DNA of 64,000 nt from Roseofilum capinflatum BLCC-M114 (lineage in GTDB: Bacteria; Cyanobacteriota; Cyanobacteriia; Cyanobacteriales; Desertifilaceae). The DNA lies in NCBI RefSeq assembly GCF_030068505.1, contig NZ_JAQOSO010000087.1:103484-167483 (forward strand), given 5' to 3'. Below are positions 34,661 through 41,051 of the stretch, piece by piece (position 1 is the first letter of the stretch; every line of letters starts with the position of its first letter). The position numbers and the translations under genes are program-made. A model generated the notes under the pieces. That model was not told where the DNA came from. It ran no database searches and was given only the letters and a program-made list of their open reading frames with translations.

Positions 34661-35191
34661 ATGAATCGCATTGTTGCGTCTGTCTTAGTTGCCAGTGGTC
34701 TTGCTGTAGCGGTGGCTTTTCCCTACATCAGTCGCGCTCAAACCGTTCATACGGGAACCGTCGAACGGGTTTGGGAAGACGGTCTGAGCTTAAATACAGG
34801 CGATCGCACTTTGCGGGTTGATACTTGGGATCTCTACGGTGACAGCACGCCCGCGCATATTTCTGTGGGGGATGAATTGACAATTTCGGGTGAATTTGAG
34901 GGTGGCGAATTTGATGCCTTCAGTATTGAGGGGGGATCTACTGCTGTTTCTGAAGGTGTCGGTGTCCCGGCTTCTCGTTCTCCCGGCTCTAACGTTTACA
35001 CGGGTACTGTTCAATCGGTATGGGAAGACGGACTGAGCTTAAATACAGGCGATCGCACTTTGCGGGTTGATACTTGGGATCTCTACGGTGACAGCACGCC
35101 CGCGCATATCTCTGTGGGCGATGAATTGACGATTTCGGGTGAATTTGAGGGTGGCGAATTTGATGCCTTCACGATCGATCGCGCACCATAA
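34661..35191 (+). CDS. Secreted protein with two near-identical 83-residue repeats
   Basis: The protein has 176 residues. A signal peptide ends near SRAQ (about residue 27). Two copies of a small beta domain follow, each starting TGTV..VWEDGLSLNTGD and running through TWDLYGDSTPAHISVGD to EGGEFDAF. Copy 1 begins near residue 29 and copy 2 near residue 112, a shift of 249 bp. The DNA copies are almost identical over about 150 bp, so the duplication is recent. A short Ser-Gly-Val linker separates them. The fold looks OB-like. Function is unknown and the protein should be periplasmic or surface-bound. A strong start context (AGGAG at 34649) supports ATG 34661. Confidence 0.82.
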   Translation: MNRIVASVLVASGLAVAVAFPYISRAQTVHTGTVERVWEDGLSLNTGDRTLRVDTWDLYGDSTPAHISVGDELTISGEFEGGEFDAFSIEGGSTAVSEGVGVPASRSPGSNVYTGTVQSVWEDGLSLNTGDRTLRVDTWDLYGDSTPAHISVGDELTISGEFEGGEFDAFTIDRAP

Positions 35192-35195
35192 GCGA

Positions 35196-35241
35196 TAAGA
35201 AGGCGATCGCGAAAGCCAAAGTTTCCGAGATCGCCTTCTTA
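35196..35241 (+). terminator. Terminator after the duplicated-domain gene
   Basis: TAAGAAGGCGATC (35196-35208) pairs perfectly with GATCGCCTTCTTA (35229-35241) around a 20-base loop, 5 bp after the stop codon. The 3' arm is T-rich but lacks a long T run. Confidence 0.65.
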
Positions 35242-35302
35242 CCTAACATTAGAGGTTAACCGACTTTGACATTAAAGTATAGCCAGCGATCGCCTCAATC
35301 TT

Positions 35303-35899
35303 TTAGTGGGTTGCGATCCGCTTCATTTTTAACCAATCAAATATTTGGGTAGGACTCATTTCGAGATCGATACCGGCTAGGACGGGTAAGCGATCGCTTC
35401 GAGCAAAAATAACAGGTTCTTGTTTGGGTCGAAAAACAAGAATAGAGCGATCGCTCGGATCGAGCAACCACCCCAATTCACTCCCATGTTTTAAACCATG
35501 TAAAATATTAGCTGCAACGCGGTTAGAAGATTGGTCGGGTGAGAGAATTTCAATAGTCCAATCGGGAAATGAATTGAACTTGTTGATGAGATCGCCTTCT
35601 GGTGTCATGGGAATCCGATTCCAACGCAATACAGAAATATCGGGGACGAGGGAGCGATCGCCAAAAGTGCATCGTAATTCGGGAAAAGCACAAGCAATCT
35701 CTCGATCTTCGCTAATTTGATTAATTGCTTCGCACAGCTTGAATTGTAATCGACTGTGTTGGGTTTGAGGCATTGATTTTTGTCTTGCTTGTCCGGTATG
35801 CTCTCCTGCTGGCGTGTATTCCCATGCTGGTGATTCCTCAATATAGGGAAGTTTGAGGAAGGCTTCGAGAGTTAAAGATTGAATCGGTGTTGCAGTCAT
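35303..35899 (-). CDS. Uma2-family (DUF820) predicted endonuclease
   Basis: The protein has 198 residues. It matches the Uma2/DUF820 family, greatly expanded in cyanobacteria. It has FLKLPYIEESPAWEYT near the start, a VPDISVLRWNRIP Asp motif, PDWTIEILSPDQSSNRVAANI with the acidic Glu, and LGWLLDPSDRSILVFRP. The fold is PD-(D/E)XK-like with the Asp, Glu and following Gln taking the catalytic positions. The biological role of the family is not settled. It marks the left border of the accessory region that continues to about 44 kb. Confidence 0.85.
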   Translation of the reverse strand: MTATPIQSLTLEAFLKLPYIEESPAWEYTPAGEHTGQARQKSMPQTQHSRLQFKLCEAINQISEDREIACAFPELRCTFGDRSLVPDISVLRWNRIPMTPEGDLINKFNSFPDWTIEILSPDQSSNRVAANILHGLKHGSELGWLLDPSDRSILVFRPKQEPVIFARSDRLPVLAGIDLEMSPTQIFDWLKMKRIATH

Positions 35900-35968
35900 A
35901 AAAAGAATGTTATCTTAGACTTTAACTATGACATAAATTAGCCAATAGAGTGCGTTGGCGGAACAGAG

Positions 35969-35988
35969 TAGTGGACTGTTTCAGCTAA
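35969..35988 (+). repeat. 20-bp repeat, left copy of an inverted pair
   Basis: TAGTGGACTGTTTCAGCTAA is matched 19 of 20 by the reverse complement of 37287-37306. The pair encloses the orphan DUF433 gene and the ParE-type toxin-antitoxin pair (about 1.3 kb). Confidence 0.75.
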
Positions 35989-36010
35989 TTGGATACTTTA
36001 GATGTTGGGT

Positions 36011-36060
36011 AATGCGAGCATCTTGCTCGCTAGAGGAAGGCAGCGAGCAAGATGCTCGCA
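36011..36060. repeat. Double GCGAGCATCTTGCTCGC palindrome
   Basis: Two palindromes of the same family lie back to back (about 36013-36029 and 36042-36058), separated by TAGAGGAAGGCA. They occupy the place where a toxin gene would be expected after the DUF433 gene at 36067-36294. Confidence 0.7.
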
Positions 36061-36066
36061 CTATAT

Positions 36067-36294
36067 CTATTGCATCATTTTAGATGAAACCATCCAGTAG
36101 CGATCGGCAGCATAAGCAATGCAGGCTTTTAAATCTTCTCGCGTCAGATCGGGAAAATCGTCGAGAATTTCTGCTTCGCTCATCTCGGAAGCGAGGTACT
36201 CAAGCACTTCATAGACTGTAATACGCAAGCCACGGACGCAAGGCTTACCACCACGTTTTTCAGGCTCAATTGTAATGATGTCTCGGTAGTTCAT
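36067..36294 (-). CDS. Orphan DUF433 antitoxin-like protein
   Basis: The protein has 75 residues. The DUF433 signature is clear: RDIITIEPEKRGGKPCVRGLRI, TVYEVLEYLASEMSEAEIL and DDFPDLTREDLKACIAYAADR. The winged-helix fold binds DNA and neutralises a DUF5615 toxin in typical pairs. Here no toxin follows: the gene ends in an atypical tail (YWMVSSKMMQ) next to a palindromic repeat. It is therefore an orphan antitoxin or a remnant. The ParE-type pair upstream is a different system. Confidence 0.85.
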   Translation of the reverse strand: MNYRDIITIEPEKRGGKPCVRGLRITVYEVLEYLASEMSEAEILDDFPDLTREDLKACIAYAADRYWMVSSKMMQ

Positions 36295-36335
36295 ATTATG
36301 CTACAGTAGTTACTTGTTCGGCTGCATTGATGGTG

Positions 36336-36632
36336 CTATACCCGATCGCTCCATACCTGTGGGTCGCGCTTACTGTGAAATACTGCCAATATGACAATAC
36401 GATCAGGTTCAACCTTGTACAGAATTAAATATGGAAACTTAGGGACAATGGCACGGCGAGCATCCTCAAAAACAATCTCACAGGCTTCTGGAAATGACTG
36501 AATACGCTCTAATACTTCAGTAACACGGGTGAGAAACTCAACTCCAAGTCCTCTTTGCTGTTGCTCGTACCAATCAAATGCTAGATCGAATTCAGTCTGT
36601 GCCTCAACCCGAAATACAATTGGTAAGCTCAT
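36336..36632 (-). CDS. ParE/RelE-family toxin
   Basis: The protein has 98 residues. The ParE/RelE fold is seen in VEAQTEFDLAFDWYEQQQRG, GVEFLTRVTEVLERIQSFPE and the C-terminal PYLILYKVEPDRIVILAVFH followed by KRDP. The AVFHSKRDP end is typical of the ParE-type toxin that goes with 'addiction module' antitoxins. It acts on gyrase or on ribosome-bound mRNA depending on the subfamily, and which one cannot be told here. It overlaps the stop of its antitoxin by 4 bp (ATGA arrangement). Confidence 0.88.
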   Translation of the reverse strand: MSLPIVFRVEAQTEFDLAFDWYEQQQRGLGVEFLTRVTEVLERIQSFPEACEIVFEDARRAIVPKFPYLILYKVEPDRIVILAVFHSKRDPQVWSDRV

Positions 36633-36865
36633 TGCTGTATTTCTGCTCTAGAAAGTGCTGAAGCTCTAATGTCTTCCCAAGAAACCACTGATTGAGGATT
36701 AATTTGATGATCCGCGAGACGACGGGATAGTTCTTGCTGCTGTGCTTCTGTTAACTCAAGCTGCTCTGGTTCGGCACTGATGCTGTCCCAGATGGCTTGA
36801 ACTAACCAGATGCGATCGCTAACACTCAATGTTTTGGCTTGTAGTAGGGCTGTCGATCGCTCCAT
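36629..36865 (-). CDS. Addiction-module antitoxin (TIGR02574-like)
   Basis: The protein has 78 residues. The pattern SVSDRIWLVQAIWDSISAEP, then LTEAQQQELSRRLADHQINP and SWEDIRASAL, is that of the putative addiction module component family paired with ParE-type toxins. It should bind and block the toxin encoded directly downstream (4 bp overlap). The N-terminal half is expected to bind DNA and repress the operon. The order antitoxin-toxin and the overlap support the pair. Confidence 0.85.
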   Translation of the reverse strand: MERSTALLQAKTLSVSDRIWLVQAIWDSISAEPEQLELTEAQQQELSRRLADHQINPQSVVSWEDIRASALSRAEIQQ

Positions 36866-37303
36866 AGCTATACTCCTGTCATAAAAACAATTATCTGTAT
36901 TTTACATTGAGAGGCGGTTGTGGTGTTGAGCAGTGCTTCAAAAGCAGGTTGCGATCGCCCTTTCTATAGCAAGCGATCGCACTCGCAAAATATCGGCGAT
37001 CGCACCAGCTAAATACCTCACACTCTGATAAGGTTGGTAGTAGGTACGATTTTTCGGGAGGGTTTTGGTGCGTTACGCAGGAGCAGAGATTCTCGATTTA
37101 TTAATAGATTGCTCCCCTGCTAACGCACCCTACTGCCGTGACTCTTACAAGCAACTTAAAAGAATAAACGTGACTTTTAATGTTTCAAAAATCAAGTGAA
37201 GAATATACAGCACTTCGCGCTGTAAGGAAGGTGTATTTGGGTATTGGGTTTCACCTCGTTCAACCCAACCTACTTATTGCCTCATTTTAACTGAAACAGT
37301 CCA
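36866..37303. other. Spacer with repeats, no gene
   Basis: About 440 bp contain three HIP1-bearing bases runs (36950-37010), the palindromic unit at 37064-37133, a TACAGC..GCGCTGTA hairpin at 37204-37222, a GGGTTTCACCTCGTTCAACCC repeat at 37245-37270 and the 20-bp inverted repeat at 37287. No coding frame is supported. Confidence 0.6.
37064..37133. repeat. Palindromic element, GGTGCGTTA ends
   Basis: GGTTTTGGTGCGTTACGCAGGAGCA at the left is answered by TGCTCCCCTGCTAACGCACC at the right. The ends are near-complementary over about 20 bases and the interior is AT-rich. It has the form of a MITE or REP unit without coding capacity. Confidence 0.65.
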
Positions 37304-37306
37304 CTA
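37287..37306 (-). repeat. 20-bp repeat, right copy of an inverted pair
   Basis: This is the reverse-complement partner of 35969-35988. Its terminal TAG (37304-37306 read on the minus strand) is the stop codon of the VWA gene, so the repeat end defines that protein's C terminus. Confidence 0.72.
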
Positions 37307-38587
37307 TGCTGATGCACTGATCGCAGCACTAGCCTTAATATAGGCCCCTTGCCCCAAATGCTGTAACTGGGGATAACAACTGCGGTAATGCTCCTCGCTC
37401 ACAAACAACCACAGAATGCGAGTCCGCCGATTCTGGGGCGGTTCGGGGCAGGGAGCATAACCATCGGTGTAAATAATTAGGCCATCGTAATCTCGATGTT
37501 CTTCCAGATAGGCTAAAACTGGGCCAAAATTTGTCCCGCCTCGTCCTGTTAACTGAACCTCCCTTTTGGCGCAACGGAAGGTCATCACATCGCTGGTAAT
37601 CTCAGTATCAAATTGAATCACATCGATCGCCGGAACGCCATAGTTAAAAAAGCGGTTCACCACCGAAAACCCCTGCTGTAGCTCTTTGGTTCCCATGGAG
37701 CCACTGACATCAATGGCAAAGAGTAAACGGGTGCTAAACTCACGACGACTGCCCATATAGGCGAACCCATAACGGCGATTGGGCTTCATGCGGGTGAGCC
37801 TGCGCTGTTGGCTGAGGATGGAGGTGCGAAACTTGCGTAAAACTGCCCGATAGTCCAGCTTTGGGTGCAGATTCGCTAAAATCCGTTCGCGCAATTTGCC
37901 GCCAATGCTGCCCCAACTATCATTCGCTTGTGCCATTCTTACCAGATCGTCTAGGCGATCGCTTAATAATTCATCTCGATCCCACTGGTCAGTATTTTCC
38001 ACACCGCTCAGGTCTGCGTCGGTATAGACTTCTAGGAGATCTGAAGTTGAAGAGTTAGAAGAGCCGGATGCGAGGGCAGTTTCAGCTTCAGCTTCTCCCA
38101 TCCCTGCTCCCGACGCTCCAGAGGCTGCCTCTTCCGGATTGGGGGACTGTTGATCCCCCCTAGCCCCCCTTAAAAAGGGGGGAACGAGATCGAGCAGCTT
38201 GTGGTAGTAGAACTCGAAGAATTGTTTGTCAGAACTGGAGTCGCCAAAGACATCCCGCGCCCTAGGAAAGGGTAGCTCGGTTTGCAGATATTCCTGGAGC
38301 GTTATATTGCTGGCAGCATAGCTAATTGCCGAGTGCGCTTGGCGGCGACTGTAGGGGTGTTTGAGCAGAATCCGTAGGGCTTCAAAGCGCAGGGTAGCTT
38401 CTAAGTGGCGATCGCTCAATTGCGCGATAAACTCCGGATTATACTCAATTCTACCCCGTTGCACGCGAATCGTTTGAATGCGCGGCTCAGAGACCAAAGC
38501 GTGACTCGTCCAGACAGCCAAGAATAGTGGCTCAACCAGCAGCCACTTTTCGACTATTCGAGCAATACGGTGACGGGCGATCTTCAT
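37304..38587 (-). CDS. VWA-like DUF2201-type protein, partner of a MoxR ATPase
   Basis: The protein has 427 residues. The N-terminal region (about 1-130) resembles the putative metallopeptidase part of DUF2201. The C-terminal region (about 285-420) is a von Willebrand A-like domain with an intact MIDAS motif at Asp293 (AIDVSGSMG) and a later TGRGGTNFGP. Residues 135-148 (VPPFLRGARGDQQS) are the translation of a dispersed DNA repeat (38150-38184) inserted in frame, next to an Ala-, Gly- and Ser-rich linker. VWA proteins of this type work with MoxR AAA+ ATPases as chaperone or remodelling pairs. The MoxR gene lies at 41052-42137 with other genes between. Confidence 0.85.
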   Translation of the reverse strand: MKIARHRIARIVEKWLLVEPLFLAVWTSHALVSEPRIQTIRVQRGRIEYNPEFIAQLSDRHLEATLRFEALRILLKHPYSRRQAHSAISYAASNITLQEYLQTELPFPRARDVFGDSSSDKQFFEFYYHKLLDLVPPFLRGARGDQQSPNPEEAASGASGAGMGEAEAETALASGSSNSSTSDLLEVYTDADLSGVENTDQWDRDELLSDRLDDLVRMAQANDSWGSIGGKLRERILANLHPKLDYRAVLRKFRTSILSQQRRLTRMKPNRRYGFAYMGSRREFSTRLLFAIDVSGSMGTKELQQGFSVVNRFFNYGVPAIDVIQFDTEITSDVMTFRCAKREVQLTGRGGTNFGPVLAYLEEHRDYDGLIIYTDGYAPCPEPPQNRRTRILWLFVSEEHYRSCYPQLQHLGQGAYIKASAAISASA

Positions 38588-38591
38588 ATCA

Positions 38592-38626
38592 ATTAAAAAT
38601 TAAAAATTAAAAATTAAAAATTAAAA
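38592..38626. repeat. Five tandem copies of ATTAAAA
   Basis: A perfect heptamer tract lies just upstream of the VWA start (38587), in what should be its leader or promoter. Heptameric short repeats of this kind are common in cyanobacterial spacers. Copy number may vary between strains. Confidence 0.85.
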
Positions 38627-38653
38627 TTTCGGCTATGATTTCCAATCATTGTC

Positions 38654-38720
38654 AGGTGGGCAGGAGGAGAAACGACATCATTTAAATTGTACAACTATAC
38701 CCTGCCCACCCTACCGCTTC
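38654..38720. repeat. 67-bp repeat with AGGTGGGCAGG / CCTGCCCACCCT ends
   Basis: The ends are inverted copies of each other and the middle (AACGACATCATTTAAATTG) is AT-rich. A second copy lies at about 40272-40337 with few changes, and a fragment (TCCTGCCCACC) lies near 50870. The right end abuts a truncated toxin gene. Confidence 0.75.
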
Positions 38721-38766
38721 ACTGCCGATAGTGATACCAAAAGTCAGGAGTTGCACGATATTTCAT
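38719..38766 (-). pseudogene. Truncated toxin remnant (RelE/HigB-like, 15 residues left)
   Basis: Reading the minus strand from ATG 38766 gives MKYRATPDFWYHYRQ and then TGA at 38719-38721. This is the start of the killer toxins that normally follow the antitoxin type encoded at 38763-38963, where the phrase '.F...Y..LP' comes next. The ATG overlaps the antitoxin stop (ATGA), as in an intact pair. The rest of the toxin is missing and the 67-bp repeat begins at the break. The toxin is therefore dead. The family assignment rests on 15 residues plus gene order. Confidence 0.65.
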
Positions 38767-38963
38767 AGATCGGTACAACGCCCTTCCTGTAGATGTTGCA
38801 ATGCTTTCTCAGCGAGTCCATCAAGCTTACCTGCCGCTACATCTTCTTCAAACTGACGATCCCAGATCTCTGCATCAAACTCTGCAAACCAAGCTCTAAA
38901 AGCAGCTAAGTCTTCCGCAGGTAATTGACTAACAACTTGTTCAGCTTCTTTCAATGTACTCAT
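38763..38963 (-). CDS. Orphan antitoxin
   Basis: The protein has 66 residues. The pattern EQVVSQLPAEDLAAFRAWFAE, DAEIWDRQFEEDVAAGKLDG and LAEKALQHLQEGRC is that of a widespread small antitoxin, placed directly upstream of a RelE/HigB-like toxin. The stop overlaps the start of the toxin remnant at 38719-38766. With the toxin cut, the gene is an orphan that may persist neutrally or give protection against related toxins. Confidence 0.75.
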   Translation of the reverse strand: MSTLKEAEQVVSQLPAEDLAAFRAWFAEFDAEIWDRQFEEDVAAGKLDGLAEKALQHLQEGRCTDL

Positions 38964-39015
38964 AATTAGTGCAAAAGCTAAATTTCTATTGAGATGATTT
39001 CACTATTTTACTTCA

Positions 39016-40011
39016 TCAACTGTCAACTAAGCGCCTGACCTGCCCATAAGCAAGATAATATCCTCCCTGACTGGCCTCCTCTACTTGGTCTACCACATAA
39101 AAAATTCCCTCAGCCCGAATGCTCTGCGGAAAGCGCACATTATAGTCCTGATTGTAGCCCTCAGATACCACTTGCGCCCGTAATTTTTTCCCCTTGGAAA
39201 TACATTGAATTAATACCCCTTTTCCCACTGTATTCGTGGTTTCTAAATCCTGCCAAGATCCCGTTGCTTTGACCAGGGGCAGCTTTTTTGGTGACACAAG
39301 GCGGCGAATGTTGCCCAAAGGACGGTAAAATTTGCGATCGCTGACTAATTCCACTTCATCGACTACATACGTCGCCTCCTCTTCCCGCCAACTGCGAGGA
39401 AACTGCACATTTAATTCTGGATTATATCCCTCAGAAATTACCCGGATTCGCAATTTTCTTGAAATCTTCTCACAGCGTAATAAAACCCCACTGCTGGCTT
39501 CTGTTACAGTTTCCAATTCTTCTGTTTGTTCGGGTGATTTTGGAGCCTTGCGATCGCGCAACCCCTCGGAATGAGAATCCCTCGATAAAACTTGCTCTCG
39601 TAATGTATAGCTGACCCTTCCTGCCCCATCAACCAAAGTTCTAGGATTCAAATAGCCAAAATAGTCTTGTCCTTGTCTGATAAAATTCTCACTAGGGCGG
39701 CCAAACTGCCATCGATTAAACCCTGCATTAAAGCCAAATCGTTCAGTTTTTTTCCCATCTACCCAAATCATTCTCTGAAATGTTCCATTTTTGAACGCAA
39801 GGCGAGCGTGTTGCTTCTGACGAGTATATTGGCTCAAATAATTAAATTGAACTTCTTCAGCCAGAATAGTCTCTTCTCCCTCCCCTTGTAGGGTTGAGGG
39901 GTCGTAGGTAAAAAATCCGGTAAATTGACGGCCTGCTAACGACCCTGAAAGAATATTAACGGTAAAGTCGTAAGTCTTTTTTCCTTGGAGTTCTTGTTTC
40001 GGTTGAACCAT
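39016..40011 (-). CDS. Unknown protein with two tandem ~70-residue C-terminal modules
   Basis: The protein has 331 residues from ATG 40011, which has a clear GAGGAG ribosome site. An upstream in-frame ATG at 40053 is less likely. The N-terminal part (about 8-120) is beta-rich (YDFTVNILSGSLAGRQFTGF, TYDPSTLQGEGEE) and looks like the domain found in some cyanobacterial secreted proteins, although no signal peptide is present here. Two homologous modules follow at about 182-252 and 262-331, each with R..IRVISEGYNPELNVQFPR- or AQVVSEGYNQDYNVRFPQ-type strands and a closing G..RRLV. The fold and role are unknown. It sits between the VWA and MoxR genes. Confidence 0.6.
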   Translation of the reverse strand: MVQPKQELQGKKTYDFTVNILSGSLAGRQFTGFFTYDPSTLQGEGEETILAEEVQFNYLSQYTRQKQHARLAFKNGTFQRMIWVDGKKTERFGFNAGFNRWQFGRPSENFIRQGQDYFGYLNPRTLVDGAGRVSYTLREQVLSRDSHSEGLRDRKAPKSPEQTEELETVTEASSGVLLRCEKISRKLRIRVISEGYNPELNVQFPRSWREEEATYVVDEVELVSDRKFYRPLGNIRRLVSPKKLPLVKATGSWQDLETTNTVGKGVLIQCISKGKKLRAQVVSEGYNQDYNVRFPQSIRAEGIFYVVDQVEEASQGGYYLAYGQVRRLVDS

Positions 40012-40064
40012 TTTCGTCTCCTCGTAATACAGCAGGAATGGGTAAGGGGTCATCGGTGGTTGAT

Positions 40065-40230
40065 ATCAAGTCCGGTTTCCGCAAGCGGACATGAAAATTT
40101 GTTAAGAAGCGGGCAAGATGCCCGCACTCCTCGAATTCTTTGATATGACTGGAGTGGGAGCATCTTGCTCCCTGGATTTTTAATTAGGGTATTTCCGCTT
40201 CGCGGACATGAATAAGCGAACTTGATATGA
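40065..40230. repeat. Composite intergenic repeat, copy 1
   Basis: The order is: ATCAAGTCCGG, a GCGGGCAAGATGCCCGC palindrome (about 40122-40138), GGAGTGGGAGCATCTTGCTCC, and TTTCCGCTTCGCGGACATGAAT. The same order recurs at 53769-53900, so both are copies of one element. It has no coding capacity. Confidence 0.75.
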
Positions 40231-40271
40231 TACCTGAATCGCCTCCAAATACTCGGACAAATCAATCGTAA

Positions 40272-40337
40272 GGTGGGCAGGAGGAGAAAGGACATTATTG
40301 AAATTTTACAACTATACCCTGCCCACCCTACCGCTTC
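40272..40337. repeat. 67-bp AGGTGGGCAGG repeat, second copy
   Basis: Closely related to 38654-38720, in the same orientation and with the same ends (AGGTGGGCAGGAGGAGAAA at the left, CTGCCCACCCTACCGCTTC at the right). It lies 11 bp from the stop of the Uma2 gene at 40349. Confidence 0.75.
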
Positions 40338-40348
40338 TATACCTTTAT

Positions 40349-40969
40349 CTAAATAATTTTGGCGGCAAAAATCTCTGCGGCACTCAGTTGTAATTCCGGG
40401 AACGCCAAAGACTCAATTTTCTCGTTTCCGGTAAACAGCGTTACCTGATACTCCCCATCCACCAGTTGGTAAACAGAGAGAGTCGGTTGTTTGGGATTGC
40501 CGATAAACCGCCTACCGCCTAAACCCAGATAATCGACAATCCAGTATTCAGAAATACCCATCAGTTCGTAGTCCCCGACTTTCCTCAGATAATCATCTTG
40601 CCAGTTTGTACTTACAACCTCGATCGCCAGTCGCACGGAATCTCCCTTGGTAATAATTGATTTTTTCTGCCAACGGGGTTCCTCGGCTAGTTGCGCTTTA
40701 TTGAGGACAATAAGATCGGGTTGATAACCGGATTTGCCATCGATCGCTTTCAGCAAGCAATCACCGGGAATGGCACAAGTTAATTTGTAATGGTCGATGT
40801 GAATTCCCAGTTCTCCGATTAAAAAACCGATAACCATAGAATGTTCCCCGGTTCCTAAAGGAATTTTAACGATCGCTCCATTGCGTAGCTCGTATTTATC
40901 AATCGAGTTTTCTGGATACCAGTCTATAAATTGATCGAATGATACGGGTGTGGTTAGAGTTGCAATCAT
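40349..40969 (-). CDS. Uma2-family (DUF820) predicted endonuclease
   Basis: The protein has 206 residues. It shows SFDQFIDWYPENSIDKYELR near the start, the Asp motif YQPDLIVLNKAQL, the Glu segment RLAIEVVSTNWQDDYLRKVG and GISEYWIVDYLGLGG. This is the standard Uma2 layout with a PD-(D/E)XK-like catalytic set, and the Lys is kept in YLRKVGDYELMGI. It lies between repeats (40272-40337 and 41004-41034), suggesting it arrived or persists as a mobile passenger. Its role is unknown. Confidence 0.87.
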   Translation of the reverse strand: MIATLTTPVSFDQFIDWYPENSIDKYELRNGAIVKIPLGTGEHSMVIGFLIGELGIHIDHYKLTCAIPGDCLLKAIDGKSGYQPDLIVLNKAQLAEEPRWQKKSIITKGDSVRLAIEVVSTNWQDDYLRKVGDYELMGISEYWIVDYLGLGGRRFIGNPKQPTLSVYQLVDGEYQVTLFTGNEKIESLAFPELQLSAAEIFAAKII

Positions 40970-41003
40970 AGTTATTCAGCACGAGAGATTAAAAGAGGTT
41001 GAA

Positions 41004-41034
41004 GAAACCCGGTTTCTTGGAGAAACCGGGTTTC
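41004..41034. repeat. GAAACCCGGTTTCT hairpin
   Basis: GAAACCCGGTTTCT and its reverse complement are separated by TGG, giving a perfect 14-bp stem. It lies 17 bp beyond the MoxR stop and may end that transcript. Each arm is itself nearly self-complementary, typical of a dispersed cyanobacterial hairpin repeat. Confidence 0.75.
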
Positions 41035-41051
41035 TGGCGAAGGATTGGGGT

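Noticed and set aside
38100..38200. Frameshift or pseudogene in the VWA gene at the repeat
   Set aside because: The repeat keeps the frame and both domains are intact on either side, so the gene is called functional.
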